From a virus: DNA of 26,156 nucleotides. The stretch is from positions 1 through 26,156 of IMG/VR virus record IMGVR_UViG_3300036715_001619; one strand, written 5' to 3'. The translations under genes were made by a program, and so were the position numbers. The notes under the pieces are model-generated. The model made no database searches, was not told the origin of the DNA, and worked only from the letters and a program-made list of their open reading frames with translations. Numbering within the stretch: the stretch's first letter is position 1; every line of letters begins with the position of its first letter. Shown here piece after piece: positions 7,242 through 13,683 of this stretch.

Positions 7242-8036
7242 ATGAATGTTTATGACTTGGTAGTTGAAAAGATTTTAAAGGCAATGGAGCAAGGAATTGC
7301 TCCTTGGGTTAGTCCTTATGCAGGCAGAGCTAACAAAAATCTTGTATCGAAAAAAGAATATCGCGGAATTAATAGCCTGTTGCTAAATGCAGTAGCAACA
7401 GCAAACGGGTTTAAAAGTCCAAATTGGGCGACTTTTAAACAGGCCACAGAATTGGGATTAAAGGTAAAAAAAGGTTCCAAAGCAACAATGGTTGTGTTTT
7501 GGAAAGATTTAGAAACTGAAGACGAGGAAGAAAAAGCATCTAAAAGGTTTGTATTAAGATATTACAATGTATTTAATGCAAGCCAATTAGAGGGCTATGA
7601 AGAAGAAAAAATAGAGACTTGCAATAATGATATTTTAAACGATTATTGCAAGAGAGAGAATATAACAATTAAATTAGCCAATACGGTAGCGAGCTTTTAC
7701 GCTCCAAACAGTGATTCTATAGTATTGGCTCCTACAAAAAATGAATTTTATGATGCGAACTTCGCCCACGAATGTGTGCACTCTACAGGGCACCCCAAGA
7801 GATTGGGCAGGTTCGAACTTGGATTTATAGAGACACCAGAAAGGTCGCTCGAAGAATTGGTTGCAGAGATTGGAGCATCAATGTTATGCACGGTAATGGG
7901 CAAACCAGCCCATATTGAAAACACCGCAAGCTATGTTAGTAGTTGGGCGGATTTTTTAAGGGAAGATAAAAAATCTTCCATAATTAAAGCTTCTTCTATG
8001 GCCCAAAAAGCCGTAGATTATATATTAAATAAATAG
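7242..8036 (+). CDS. ArdC-like antirestriction protein with zincin-type peptidase domain
   Basis: A 264-residue protein in two parts. Residues 1-115 match the ArdC N-terminal ssDNA-binding domain: an early GIAPWVSPY, YRGINSLLLNAV at 40-51, and a LGLKVKKGSKATMVVFWK stretch. Residues 125-264 match the polyvalent metallopeptidase domain, with zinc motif HECVH (176-180, HExxH) and a downstream EELVAEIGA helix (204-212) that supplies the third ligand in the family. ArdC proteins are known from plasmids and phages and protect incoming DNA from restriction; the peptidase substrate is not established. It sits alone under leader L3 and ends in tandem terminator hairpins. The family is clear; activity in this phage is inferred. 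Confidence 0.85.
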   Translation: MNVYDLVVEKILKAMEQGIAPWVSPYAGRANKNLVSKKEYRGINSLLLNAVATANGFKSPNWATFKQATELGLKVKKGSKATMVVFWKDLETEDEEEKASKRFVLRYYNVFNASQLEGYEEEKIETCNNDILNDYCKRENITIKLANTVASFYAPNSDSIVLAPTKNEFYDANFAHECVHSTGHPKRLGRFELGFIETPERSLEELVAEIGASMLCTVMGKPAHIENTASYVSSWADFLREDKKSSIIKASSMAQKAVDYILNK

Positions 8037-8081
8037 GCCGAAAGGCCTATATTTAAGCGAGGCCGAAAGGCCTTTTTTTTT
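8035..8081 (+). terminator. tandem hairpins, the second an intrinsic terminator
   Basis: Two near-identical hairpins AGGCC-GAAA-GGCCT lie 25 bases apart: 8035-8048 (starting inside the ArdC stop codon) and 8060-8073. Only the second is followed by a T-run (8073-8081) and is a proper terminator. The first may protect the 3' end or be a duplicated copy. Confidence 0.8.
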
Positions 8082-8100
8082 GCCCAAAAATTATAAAATT

Positions 8101-8261
8101 TTTATAAAAAAATAATAAAAAAAATATACGGCTTGATTTTTATTATTATCTTAATATAATCTGACGGTATTTTTTTAATAAAAACTTGACAAATAAATTT
8201 TATATGATATAGTGTCTTTTAAGGATTGAGAAAGTCCTAAAAAAAGTTTCGGAGGTTTGAA
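8101..8261 (+). promoter_or_regulatory. leader copy L4: tandem promoters, 5' hairpin, strong RBS
   Basis: First promoter: TTGATT 8133-8138 / TATAAT 8155-8160 (16 apart). Second: TTGACA 8186-8191 / TATAGT 8208-8213 (16 apart, extended -10). Hairpin AGGATT/AGTCCT (8222-8227 with 8233-8238, loop GAGAA) keeps pairing through one U-G pair although its sequence differs from L2/L3. Ribosome site CGGAGG is at 8250-8255, before ATG 8262. Confidence 0.75.
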
Positions 8262-8612
8262 ATGAACGGAGCAAGCAACTCAAAGGTTTTAGAGGCTTTG
8301 GTAGAAAAGGCAGGACACGGTATTTTAGTGGCAGATGCAGAAGGAATGAGCTTGAACTTAATGTTAGAGCTCGCAAAAAGGTTCGAAGATTATCTCGGGA
8401 AAGAATTTGTATGCGACCACGAGGGCAAAAAGATTGTAATAAGATTAAAAAACACCCGTGATGTAAAAGCTCTTAAATGGAGCGACGGCATAGCTGTTGA
8501 GGCAACCGATTTAATAGTGTTTAATAGTATACCAAAAATAACTGCGGGCAATGAGTTAGATATGCAGGCAATAGTAGTAAGAACAGACTATGCTAAAAGG
8601 GGACAAAAATGA
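8262..8612 (+). CDS. small protein of unknown function (early cassette 3, first gene)
   Basis: A 116-residue protein; no family recognised. The order is helix (3-17), strand (HGILVADAE), amphipathic helix (SLNLMLELAKRFEDYLG, about 30-46), and strands around KKIVIRLKN. This matches the first half of the 6701 and 8609 products. The second half differs and ends in a basic tail (DYAKRGQK). It is translated from the strong L4 ribosome site, and its stop overlaps the next start by four bases (ATGA), so the two are probably made together. No signal peptide or membrane segment. Confidence 0.65.
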   Translation: MNGASNSKVLEALVEKAGHGILVADAEGMSLNLMLELAKRFEDYLGKEFVCDHEGKKIVIRLKNTRDVKALKWSDGIAVEATDLIVFNSIPKITAGNELDMQAIVVRTDYAKRGQK

Positions 8613-8905
8613 ACAATATAGAGATTATGGAACTCCAGTCCAAAAAGGGCTGGGGGTTTTTTGAAATCGAAAATGCGAGCCAAGAGTTTATAGAAACGGT
8701 GGCCGTAACTGTTGAGGCATTGACGGGCGAGCAAACAGCCACAGTAAGGGCAGGAAGAATGTATTTATATGTAAGGGCCCCAAAAAAGTGGGCCAATGGT
8801 TTGATTATGGTAATAACAAGAATGGGCGGGCCCGAGGCAATCTCTGAGGCTGATAGTGGAAGAATAAAAAAGGCCTTAGAGATATTAATAAAGAATAAGG
8901 CTTAA
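8609..8905 (+). CDS. small protein of unknown function (early cassette 3, second gene)
   Basis: A 98-residue protein; no family recognised. Strand (GWGFFEIENAS, 14-24), helix ending in a TG turn (ETVAVTVEALTG, 29-40), strands (RMYLYVRAPKKW, 49-60, then GLIMVITRM), and a C-terminal helix (ALEILIKNKA). The layout parallels the 6701 product over most of its length, including a KKW/KGW turn before a hydrophobic strand. It overlaps the preceding gene as ATGA and has AAAAGGGGAC before its start. No terminator follows; an inverted repeat and leader L5 do. Confidence 0.65.
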   Translation: MNNIEIMELQSKKGWGFFEIENASQEFIETVAVTVEALTGEQTATVRAGRMYLYVRAPKKWANGLIMVITRMGGPEAISEADSGRIKKALEILIKNKA

Positions 8906-8912
8906 AAAGGTT

Positions 8913-8954
8913 ATTTGTCAGGCGTAAAAAAAAATATAAAAACGCTTGACAAAT
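8913..8954. repeat. inverted repeat whose right arm contains the L5 -35 box
   Basis: ATTTGTCAGGCG (8913-8924) and CGCTTGACAAAT (8943-8954) are inverted copies with one mismatch, 18 bases apart. The right arm holds the TTGACA of the next leader. No T-run follows, so it is not a normal terminator. It may be an operator, or a hairpin in RNA reading through from 8905. Confidence 0.5.
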
Positions 8955-9019
8955 AAATTTAATTTGATAAGATGTCTTTAAAGGATTGAAAAATCCTAAA
9001 AACTTTTTGGAGGTTTCCA
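8943..9019 (+). promoter_or_regulatory. leader copy L5: single promoter, 5' hairpin, strong RBS
   Basis: Short form of the leader, lacking the upstream promoter. TTGACA 8946-8951, 16 bases, TAAGAT 8968-8973 (extended -10 TGA). Hairpin AGGATT-GAAA-AATCCT (8982-8997) has a GNRA-type loop. Ribosome site GGAGG is at 9009-9013, before ATG 9020. No terminator is seen until after 16205, so this promoter could drive the whole replication operon. Confidence 0.7.
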
Positions 9020-9235
9020 ATGGTAAAAGCAGTGTTACTGGGCGAATGGGATTTTGGTGGTTATAACCACAACCACCTGAATGTCTACGAGGGCGAGGGC
9101 AAATATTTTATTAACAATGTAACGGATAGCGAGGGCATATTCATTAGCGTTAATGGCGAGGCCATTAATGTGATAGAGTTGGGCGAGCACCTATGCCCAC
9201 CTAAAGTTATAAAATCAGAGGTTTCAAATGATTAG
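9020..9235 (+). CDS. small protein of unknown function, first gene of the replication operon
   Basis: A 71-residue protein, acidic, beta-rich by eye (KAVLLGEWDF, KYFINNVTD, GIFISVNGEAINVIEL); no family recognised. It follows leader L5 directly with a GGAGG site, so it is the first translated gene of the long operon that reaches the primase-helicase. It overlaps the next gene by 8 bases. No signal peptide or membrane segment. Its position fits an early host-takeover or regulatory role, but this is inference only. Confidence 0.6.
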   Translation: MVKAVLLGEWDFGGYNHNHLNVYEGEGKYFINNVTDSEGIFISVNGEAINVIELGEHLCPPKVIKSEVSND

Positions 9236-9464
9236 ATTATTAGCTTCAAGAAAGGGCTTTTTAAGTGCTTTAGACGCTTGTTCGGTTATGATAGTATACA
9301 AAGCAGATAAAGATACATACGTTGATATAAATGGCAAGAAATTTAAAGACAATGGCAATCCAAATATAGATGGAATCACGGTCTATGAATTGGATTACGA
9401 CGACGAGTTCGATAAAATTTATTTAGTGGAACACAATGTTGTTCCTATAGGCGGTGCTTTATGA
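9228..9464 (+). CDS. small acidic protein of unknown function
   Basis: A 78-residue protein, acidic in its second half (YELDYDDEFDKIYLVEH), with a basic/hydrophobic start (MIRLLASRKGFLSALDA); no family recognised. Its ribosome site, GAGGTTTC, lies inside the preceding gene and shares eight bases with the leader ribosome sites. It ends in ATGA overlap with the next gene, so it is translated as part of a coupled group of three. Confidence 0.6.
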   Translation: MIRLLASRKGFLSALDACSVMIVYKADKDTYVDINGKKFKDNGNPNIDGITVYELDYDDEFDKIYLVEHNVVPIGGAL

Positions 9465-9664
9465 GCACCGCCATTATTATTTTATTGGTTTATTTTATGC
9501 CAACCGTAATTGCTTTATTAAGTAAAAAGAAAAATAACCTTGCTATCCTAACCTTGAATTTGCTTCTTGGTTGGACTGTTTTGGGTTGGATTATAGCCTT
9601 AGTTTGGGCAGTTACTAAAGATAGCAATATGACCATAGTAATAAATAAGGACGCTGACGCCTGA
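9461..9664 (+). CDS. superinfection immunity protein (Imm-like membrane protein)
   Basis: A 67-residue protein with two membrane segments (about 3-20 and 28-50) joined by a short basic loop (SKKKNN). The pattern YFMPTVIALL then NLAILTLNLLLGWTVLGWIIALVWAV is the hallmark of the superinfection immunity protein family related to T4 Imm. T4 Imm acts at the inner membrane to stop DNA entry by further phages; homologues also occur widely in bacteria without a tested role. Here it is in an early operon next to SSB, as expected for a gene that closes the cell quickly after infection. The start overlaps the previous stop. Confidence 0.75.
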   Translation: MSTAIIILLVYFMPTVIALLSKKKNNLAILTLNLLLGWTVLGWIIALVWAVTKDSNMTIVINKDADA

Positions 9665-9704
9665 CCGTATGGCAGGATAAAGTAGGCGTTATGTCGGGGG
9701 GCTT

Positions 9705-10064
9705 ATGCCGAATTTGAATCGTGTTTTTTTGATTGGGCATCTCACAAGAGATGTCGAGCTGAAGTATACAGCCACTAATGTGGCGATTGGGTCTTTTGGC
9801 CTTGCTGTGAATACCAAAGGCAAGGACAAGGACGAAGTGCTTTTTTTGGATATTACGGCAATCGGGAAGCAGGCCGAAACAATATCTCAGTATTGCAAAA
9901 AGGGCTCCGCTATATTTATTGAAGGTCGGTTGAGGCTACAAAAGTGGCAGGATAAAGAGGGCAACAACAAACAAAGAATGGACGTTGTCCTTAGTGGTTT
10001 TCAATTTATAAATGGTTCTAAAGAGAAAGCCGAAGAAAGGTTCGAAGACGGCGAGCCGTTTTAA
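9705..10064 (+). CDS. ssb: single-stranded DNA-binding protein
   Basis: A 119-residue SSB of the bacterial OB-fold type: starts NLNRVFLIGHLTRDVELKY, has FLDITAIGKQAETISQYCKKG and FIEGRLRLQKW, and ends in an acidic tail DGEPF close to the usual DDIPF tip that binds partner proteins. It is shorter than host SSBs because the glycine-rich linker is almost absent. It coats ssDNA during phage replication and ERF-driven recombination; both partners lie downstream in the same operon. The start follows a GGGGGG ribosome site. A 6-bp inverted repeat (ACGCCT 9657-9662 / AGGCGT 9684-9689) lies just before it. Confidence 0.9.
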   Translation: MPNLNRVFLIGHLTRDVELKYTATNVAIGSFGLAVNTKGKDKDEVLFLDITAIGKQAETISQYCKKGSAIFIEGRLRLQKWQDKEGNNKQRMDVVLSGFQFINGSKEKAEERFEDGEPF

Positions 10065-10073
10065 GGGGGTTAT

Positions 10074-10205
10074 ATGATTGATTACAAAGATTATGGAAGT
10101 AATACCCGAAAGGGCATCACTTGGGTTTTTGGCATTATTGACCTAATATTAGTTTTATTGATTTTTCTTGAGTTAGCCAATGTTAATTGGGGGTTATTAT
10201 GGTAA
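10074..10205 (+). CDS. 43-residue single-pass membrane protein
   Basis: ATG at 10074 follows AAGGGGGTT, a good ribosome site. The frame gives 43 residues: a charged N-terminus (MIDYKDYGSNTRKG) then a hydrophobic segment (about 15-35, with FGIIDLILVLLIFLEL) and a short end with two Trp. It overlaps the start of the next gene by 7 bases and fills what would otherwise be a gap between ssb and the next gene. No family recognised. Confidence 0.55.
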   Translation: MIDYKDYGSNTRKGITWVFGIIDLILVLLIFLELANVNWGLLW

Positions 10206-10678
10206 ATTACAAGCCAAGATTCAAGTTCTCGGAAGAAATGTTATTGAGCGACTATATGCAAATTAAGAGGCTACCAGAGCCTCACAATTTAGCTATAGTC
10301 GAGAAATTTAAAAAGCACTCGCTAAAGTTTCTTGAAGTGGAGCTATTTGCATATATGCACCAAAAAAAGCCTTCCACGAGACAAGGGAAGCTAAACAGGT
10401 TTTATCGCATATGGGCTCTAATGTGGTATTTACAAACTAACCATATTACCTATGCGAGGGCGTTAAATGTATTCAACAGGCTAAAGGCGGAAGTTGAGGC
10501 AATAGCTAAGGACCAGCCTAAAGTGCCTAAGATGTGGTTTCCTAAACAAGGATTGTCCGAAGTGTATACTTGGGCTAAGTGTGTCCAATACTATTTGAAG
10601 TATAAAGAGGCGAAGGGACCACAAAAAAATATGTATAAAAAAATATTTCTAAAACTATACCAAGAGGTGGCAAAATGA
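10199..10678 (+). CDS. basic protein of unknown function in the replication operon
   Basis: A 159-residue, mainly helical, basic protein; no family recognised. The chosen start is ATG 10199 (MVNYKPRFKF) because GGGGG lies 5 bases upstream; a TTG at 10187 in frame has no better signal. It is rich in Trp and Tyr in the middle (YRIWALMWYLQTNHITYARAL). Net charge and location between ssb and the ERF recombinase suggest a nucleic-acid role, but no motif proves it. It overlaps the next gene as ATGA. Confidence 0.7.
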   Translation: MVNYKPRFKFSEEMLLSDYMQIKRLPEPHNLAIVEKFKKHSLKFLEVELFAYMHQKKPSTRQGKLNRFYRIWALMWYLQTNHITYARALNVFNRLKAEVEAIAKDQPKVPKMWFPKQGLSEVYTWAKCVQYYLKYKEAKGPQKNMYKKIFLKLYQEVAK

Positions 10679-11463
10679 GAGAGTTAATTTCTAAGGCAGT
10701 GGAGCTGAATAATATGGAGCTTTTAAAGCAATTGTTAGAGGCACAGGCAGAGGCAGAAAAAATGGCCTCTAAAAAGGTTTTCTATAAGTCTTTGTCCGAG
10801 TTCCAAAGTGAGTTACCAGCAATAAAAAAGACTAAGACGGTATATAATAGAGACGGCAAAACAGTCCGCTATAATTATGCAAGCTTCGACGATGTAGTTG
10901 AGGCAATAAAGCCACTGTTAAATAAGCACGGGTTGTCTTACCGTTTCGAGGCCGAATACCAAGATAAAACAACCATTACCGTGCGATGTTTTATAAGCCA
11001 CGAAGCGGGCCACCAAGAGATTACTGAATTCAAGGCAATAGTGCAATATTCGGAATTTATGCTACCTATCCAGTCTTTGGCTACGGCCTTAACTTATGCT
11101 AAGAGATATTCTATATCTTTGGCGTTGGGATTGGCAACCGAAGAAGACACTGACGCTAATGATTTAGAAGCTGACAAAGAAGCCATAAATACCAACATTA
11201 AGAAAGAAATTGAAAAGGCCAAAGAAGCACAAGTAAAAGCTCAAGAAAAAATGAAAGAGACAAAAGAGCAAAATGAGCCTTTTATCGATGAAAAGCAAGT
11301 TAAAAATATTCAACAGATAATAGAGCGAAAAGGCCTAAAAGAGGACGAAGCCATACAAGTTATAACTAAGATTATTGGGCGCTCAATAATATCCATTGAT
11401 AAAATAAGAAAGTCTGAGGCAAATAAGGTAATGATTGAATTGGTAAAGGCAGGTGTGGAATGA
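10675..11463 (+). CDS. erf: ERF-family single-strand annealing recombinase
   Basis: A 262-residue protein. Residues 35-165 match the ERF core: LPAIKKTKTV, then YNYASFDDVVEAIKPLLNKHGLSYR (GL motif), and the signature ATALTYAKRYSISLALGL followed by EEDTDAND. A Lys/Glu/Gln-rich linker (about 168-205) leads to a C-terminal helical domain (207-262) like the protein-interaction tails of RecT/ERF proteins. It anneals complementary ssDNA for phage recombination or genome circularisation. SSB is upstream and an Fe-S nuclease downstream, giving an exonuclease-annealase-SSB set. It is joined to both neighbours by ATGA overlaps. Confidence 0.85.
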   Translation: MRELISKAVELNNMELLKQLLEAQAEAEKMASKKVFYKSLSEFQSELPAIKKTKTVYNRDGKTVRYNYASFDDVVEAIKPLLNKHGLSYRFEAEYQDKTTITVRCFISHEAGHQEITEFKAIVQYSEFMLPIQSLATALTYAKRYSISLALGLATEEDTDANDLEADKEAINTNIKKEIEKAKEAQVKAQEKMKETKEQNEPFIDEKQVKNIQQIIERKGLKEDEAIQVITKIIGRSIISIDKIRKSEANKVMIELVKAGVE

Positions 11464-11690
11464 AAAAGAACTCGTTGGCCGATAAAATTTACGTTATACA
11501 AAATACATTGACAGACGAAATGCTAATACCCGAAACTAAGTTAGTGGTTATTTATGGAATTCTTGGGAACATTGATGGTAAGATTGAATTAGAAAAGTTT
11601 TCTAAAGAGTTATTTATTAGTAAATACAAGCTTAAAAAAGTCGAAAAGCAGTTAAAAGAGCTTGGCATAATAAAAATAAAAGATTTATAA
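11460..11690 (+). CDS. small helical protein, possible winged helix
   Basis: A 76-residue protein; family not recognised. The end ([30 protein letters not shown]) resembles a winged-helix unit in which a recognition helix precedes a beta hairpin, as in many replication-associated wHTH proteins. The start overlaps the ERF stop as ATGA. It may bind DNA, but key residues cannot be named. Confidence 0.6.
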   Translation: MKKNSLADKIYVIQNTLTDEMLIPETKLVVIYGILGNIDGKIELEKFSKELFISKYKLKKVEKQLKELGIIKIKDL

Positions 11691-11700
11691 GAGGTGCAAA

Positions 11701-12261
11701 ATGATTTTGAGCGATAAAGAAATTATTAAAAGGGCAATCAATGGAATGATAGAGCCGTTTGAGAGCAAACAGATTAAAGATATCGGGGGCGTTAAGATTA
11801 TATCTTATGGAGTTTCCAGTTATGGTTACGATATGCGCATTTCTGACGAGTTTAAAATATTTACCAATGTAAACAATGCAATAATTGACCCGAAAAACTT
11901 TTCCGAGAATAGCTATATTGATTATGAAGGCAGTTCTTGCATTATACCACCCAATAGTTTTGTTTTAGCAAGAAGCTTAGAATATTTTAGAATTCCGAGA
12001 GATATCCTAACCATATGCGTTGGCAAATCTACCTATGCAAGGTGCGGAATTATTGTAAATGTAACACCTTTCGAGCCCGAATGGGAAGGCTATGTTACTA
12101 TTGAAATATCCAACACCACGCCTTTACCAGCTAAAATATATGCTTTTGAAGGCATAGCCCAAGTTATTTTTCTAAAGGCTAATGAAGTGTGCGAAATAAG
12201 TTACAAAGATAAAGATGGTAAATACCAGAATCAAAAAAAGCTTACGACGGCGAAGGTGTAA
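11701..12261 (+). CDS. dcd: dCTP deaminase
   Basis: A 186-residue protein, full length for the family. It converts dCTP to dUTP, feeding dTMP synthesis. Seen: [15 protein letters not shown] near 33-47, the active-site segment GKSTYARCG (108-116, with Ser110 and Arg114), [10 protein letters not shown] (121-130) and the catalytic Glu in TIEISN (E135), then an EGIAQVIF strand. A dUTP-producing enzyme suits an AT-rich phage that needs much thymidine. It could also serve altered base synthesis, given the glycosyltransferase at 20556. The last codons (AAG GTG TAA) double as the ribosome site of the next gene. Confidence 0.9.
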   Translation: MILSDKEIIKRAINGMIEPFESKQIKDIGGVKIISYGVSSYGYDMRISDEFKIFTNVNNAIIDPKNFSENSYIDYEGSSCIIPPNSFVLARSLEYFRIPRDILTICVGKSTYARCGIIVNVTPFEPEWEGYVTIEISNTTPLPAKIYAFEGIAQVIFLKANEVCEISYKDKDGKYQNQKKLTTAKV

Positions 12262-12262
12262 A

Positions 12263-12520
12263 ATGAGACTAAAAGAGTTTAGAGACGCAGGCGAGGCAGA
12301 AAGGTTTTTTAATGAATTGGGCTATGCTACACCATATTTAAAAATTTTTGAAATAATAAAGATGGAGTGGAAGGACGGGGCCCCAGAAAAGACGGCCGAA
12401 AGGTTTCTCCATTATTGGAATGATAGATTAGCGGATACACCTTGCAGGCCGAGCTTTAAAGATTATACGGTTGGGTTTATTTTAGTAATGCATTTAATAA
12501 ATGAATTGCGAGAGGTATAA
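12263..12520 (+). CDS. small protein of unknown function
   Basis: An 85-residue helical protein; no family recognised. The start is ATG 12263, just after the dcd stop, with AAGGTG as its ribosome site. A longer frame from 12215 exists but would overlap dcd by 47 bases and add an arginine-rich head of no apparent meaning. It ends just before the nuclease gene in the same operon. Confidence 0.6.
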   Translation: MRLKEFRDAGEAERFFNELGYATPYLKIFEIIKMEWKDGAPEKTAERFLHYWNDRLADTPCRPSFKDYTVGFILVMHLINELREV

Positions 12521-12521
12521 T

Positions 12522-13436
12522 ATGGAGCATTGGAGCCATAGCAAGATAGAGGCGACTAAAGGCTGTAAATTGGCATTTGAAAAAAGATACATCGAGCAAG
12601 CACCAGCAGATACCGAAATACCAGAATTTGAGTCAGCAAAAGAAATTCACGAAAAAATCCAACAGGATTTTATGGACGGCAAAGCTAATTATGAGGCTTT
12701 AAATGAGTATTTAAAAGGCGCAGAGATAGAGACGGAAAAAGAATATAGGCTAACGATTGACGATTATGAATTTATTGGTTTTGCAGATTTAGTAATCGAA
12801 AGGCCAGATTTAAGAGTTATTATCGATATAAAGTGTCGATATTCGAGCGATATAAATGAAAAAGACGCTTTACAGTTGAATGCCTATGCGACTATGGCTA
12901 ATTTAGAGTCTCGCAAGCCTACATTGGTTGGTATATTGGCAACCTTTAATAACTACCAACCCATAAGCCTCGTTGAGGTATCTACCGATTTAGACATAAG
13001 GGCAGAGATAGAGAAAGCAAAAAAAAGAATAAAGAGAATGCAGGTAAAAACTTCTTCTTGTGATATGTGTGAATATCGCGGGGCTTGTGAAATGGGCCAA
13101 AAGTGTGTAAATGAATTAAATATCGATGAGATAGCCGAAAAGTATTTATACATTGAAGCATTATCTAAGAAATATGAAGCAATGCTAAAAAAGCATTTAG
13201 AACTAACGGGCGACCATATTGTAATTGGAGACAAAAAAATAGGCTTTTTCGAAAGGGTTAATTTAATAATTGACCCCGTAGAGTTTATTACTTTGTGCCA
13301 GCAAGAGGGCATCGATTATATAGAGGCGTTAAAGATTGACACGATAAAGGCTAAAAAGCTTGCAAAACAAAATGAAAAGATTTCGCAAGTGGTTGGACAA
13401 AAAATAAGTTTCTCTTTTGGAACAAAGAAGGTGTAA
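12522..13436 (+). CDS. Cas4/RecB-like PD-(D/E)XK nuclease with Fe-S cluster cysteines
   Basis: A 304-residue protein. Start ATG 12522 is chosen because AGAGG lies just upstream (an ATG at 12501 lacks this) and the product then opens as MEHWSHSKIEATKGC, as RecB-family nucleases do. The motifs are in order: His in EIHEKIQQD (H43), Asp in GFADLV (D89), DIK (D102, K104) and QLNAY (Q118). A first Cys (C15) and CDMCEYRGAC (C180, C183, C189) give the one-plus-three cysteine set that binds a 4Fe-4S cluster in Cas4 and AddB; one more Cys (C195) follows. It probably trims DNA ends for the ERF annealase encoded nearby. The C-terminal 110 residues are helical and of unknown role. Confidence 0.8.
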   Translation: MEHWSHSKIEATKGCKLAFEKRYIEQAPADTEIPEFESAKEIHEKIQQDFMDGKANYEALNEYLKGAEIETEKEYRLTIDDYEFIGFADLVIERPDLRVIIDIKCRYSSDINEKDALQLNAYATMANLESRKPTLVGILATFNNYQPISLVEVSTDLDIRAEIEKAKKRIKRMQVKTSSCDMCEYRGACEMGQKCVNELNIDEIAEKYLYIEALSKKYEAMLKKHLELTGDHIVIGDKKIGFFERVNLIIDPVEFITLCQQEGIDYIEALKIDTIKAKKLAKQNEKISQVVGQKISFSFGTKKV

Positions 13437-13437
13437 A

Positions 13438-13683
13438 ATGGCAATAAAAACATTGTTTGATTTGATAAAGCACAGTTTAGCAATAGACGAAGATATAATA
13501 AAAAAGATAAAGCGAGATTTAGACAGCCTATATTTTGAGGTTAAAGATGGCAATGTTAACCAATCTATAGCATATTTAAACAGGATTGAGGCAAGAATTG
13601 ACCTTTTAGACGATGATTTACAGAGCTTGGGCGTTATAATTGAAGCTATAGAAAAAGAAATGTCGGAGGCGAAAGATGTTTAA
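13438..13683 (+). CDS. small helical, probably coiled-coil protein
   Basis: An 81-residue protein, almost wholly helical with heptad-like spacing (IIKKIKRDLDSLYFEV, then LNRIEARIDLLDDDLQSLGVIIEAIEKEM). No family recognised. Start ATG 13438 follows AAGGTG in the nuclease's last codons, the same stop/ribosome-site overlap as at the dcd end; an in-frame ATG at 13417 is unlikely. It could be a dimeric partner of one of its replication neighbours, but this is a guess. Confidence 0.6.
   Translation: MAIKTLFDLIKHSLAIDEDIIKKIKRDLDSLYFEVKDGNVNQSIAYLNRIEARIDLLDDDLQSLGVIIEAIEKEMSEAKDV

Noticed and set aside
9670-9957. 13-base direct repeat TGGCAGGATAAAG before and inside ssb (9670-9682, 9945-9957)
   Set aside because: A few 13-base matches are expected by chance in 26 kb of biased sequence; the second copy just encodes WQDK. 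Autoregulation by SSB is not supported.
10187-10198. TTG start extending the 10199 gene
   Set aside because: The ATG at 10199 has GGGGG at the right distance; the TTG lies inside the overlapping 43-residue gene with no ribosome site.
12215-12262. Upstream start for the 12263 gene
   Set aside because: It would overlap dcd by 47 bases, adding an arginine-rich head, while ATG 12263 has AAGGTG just upstream.
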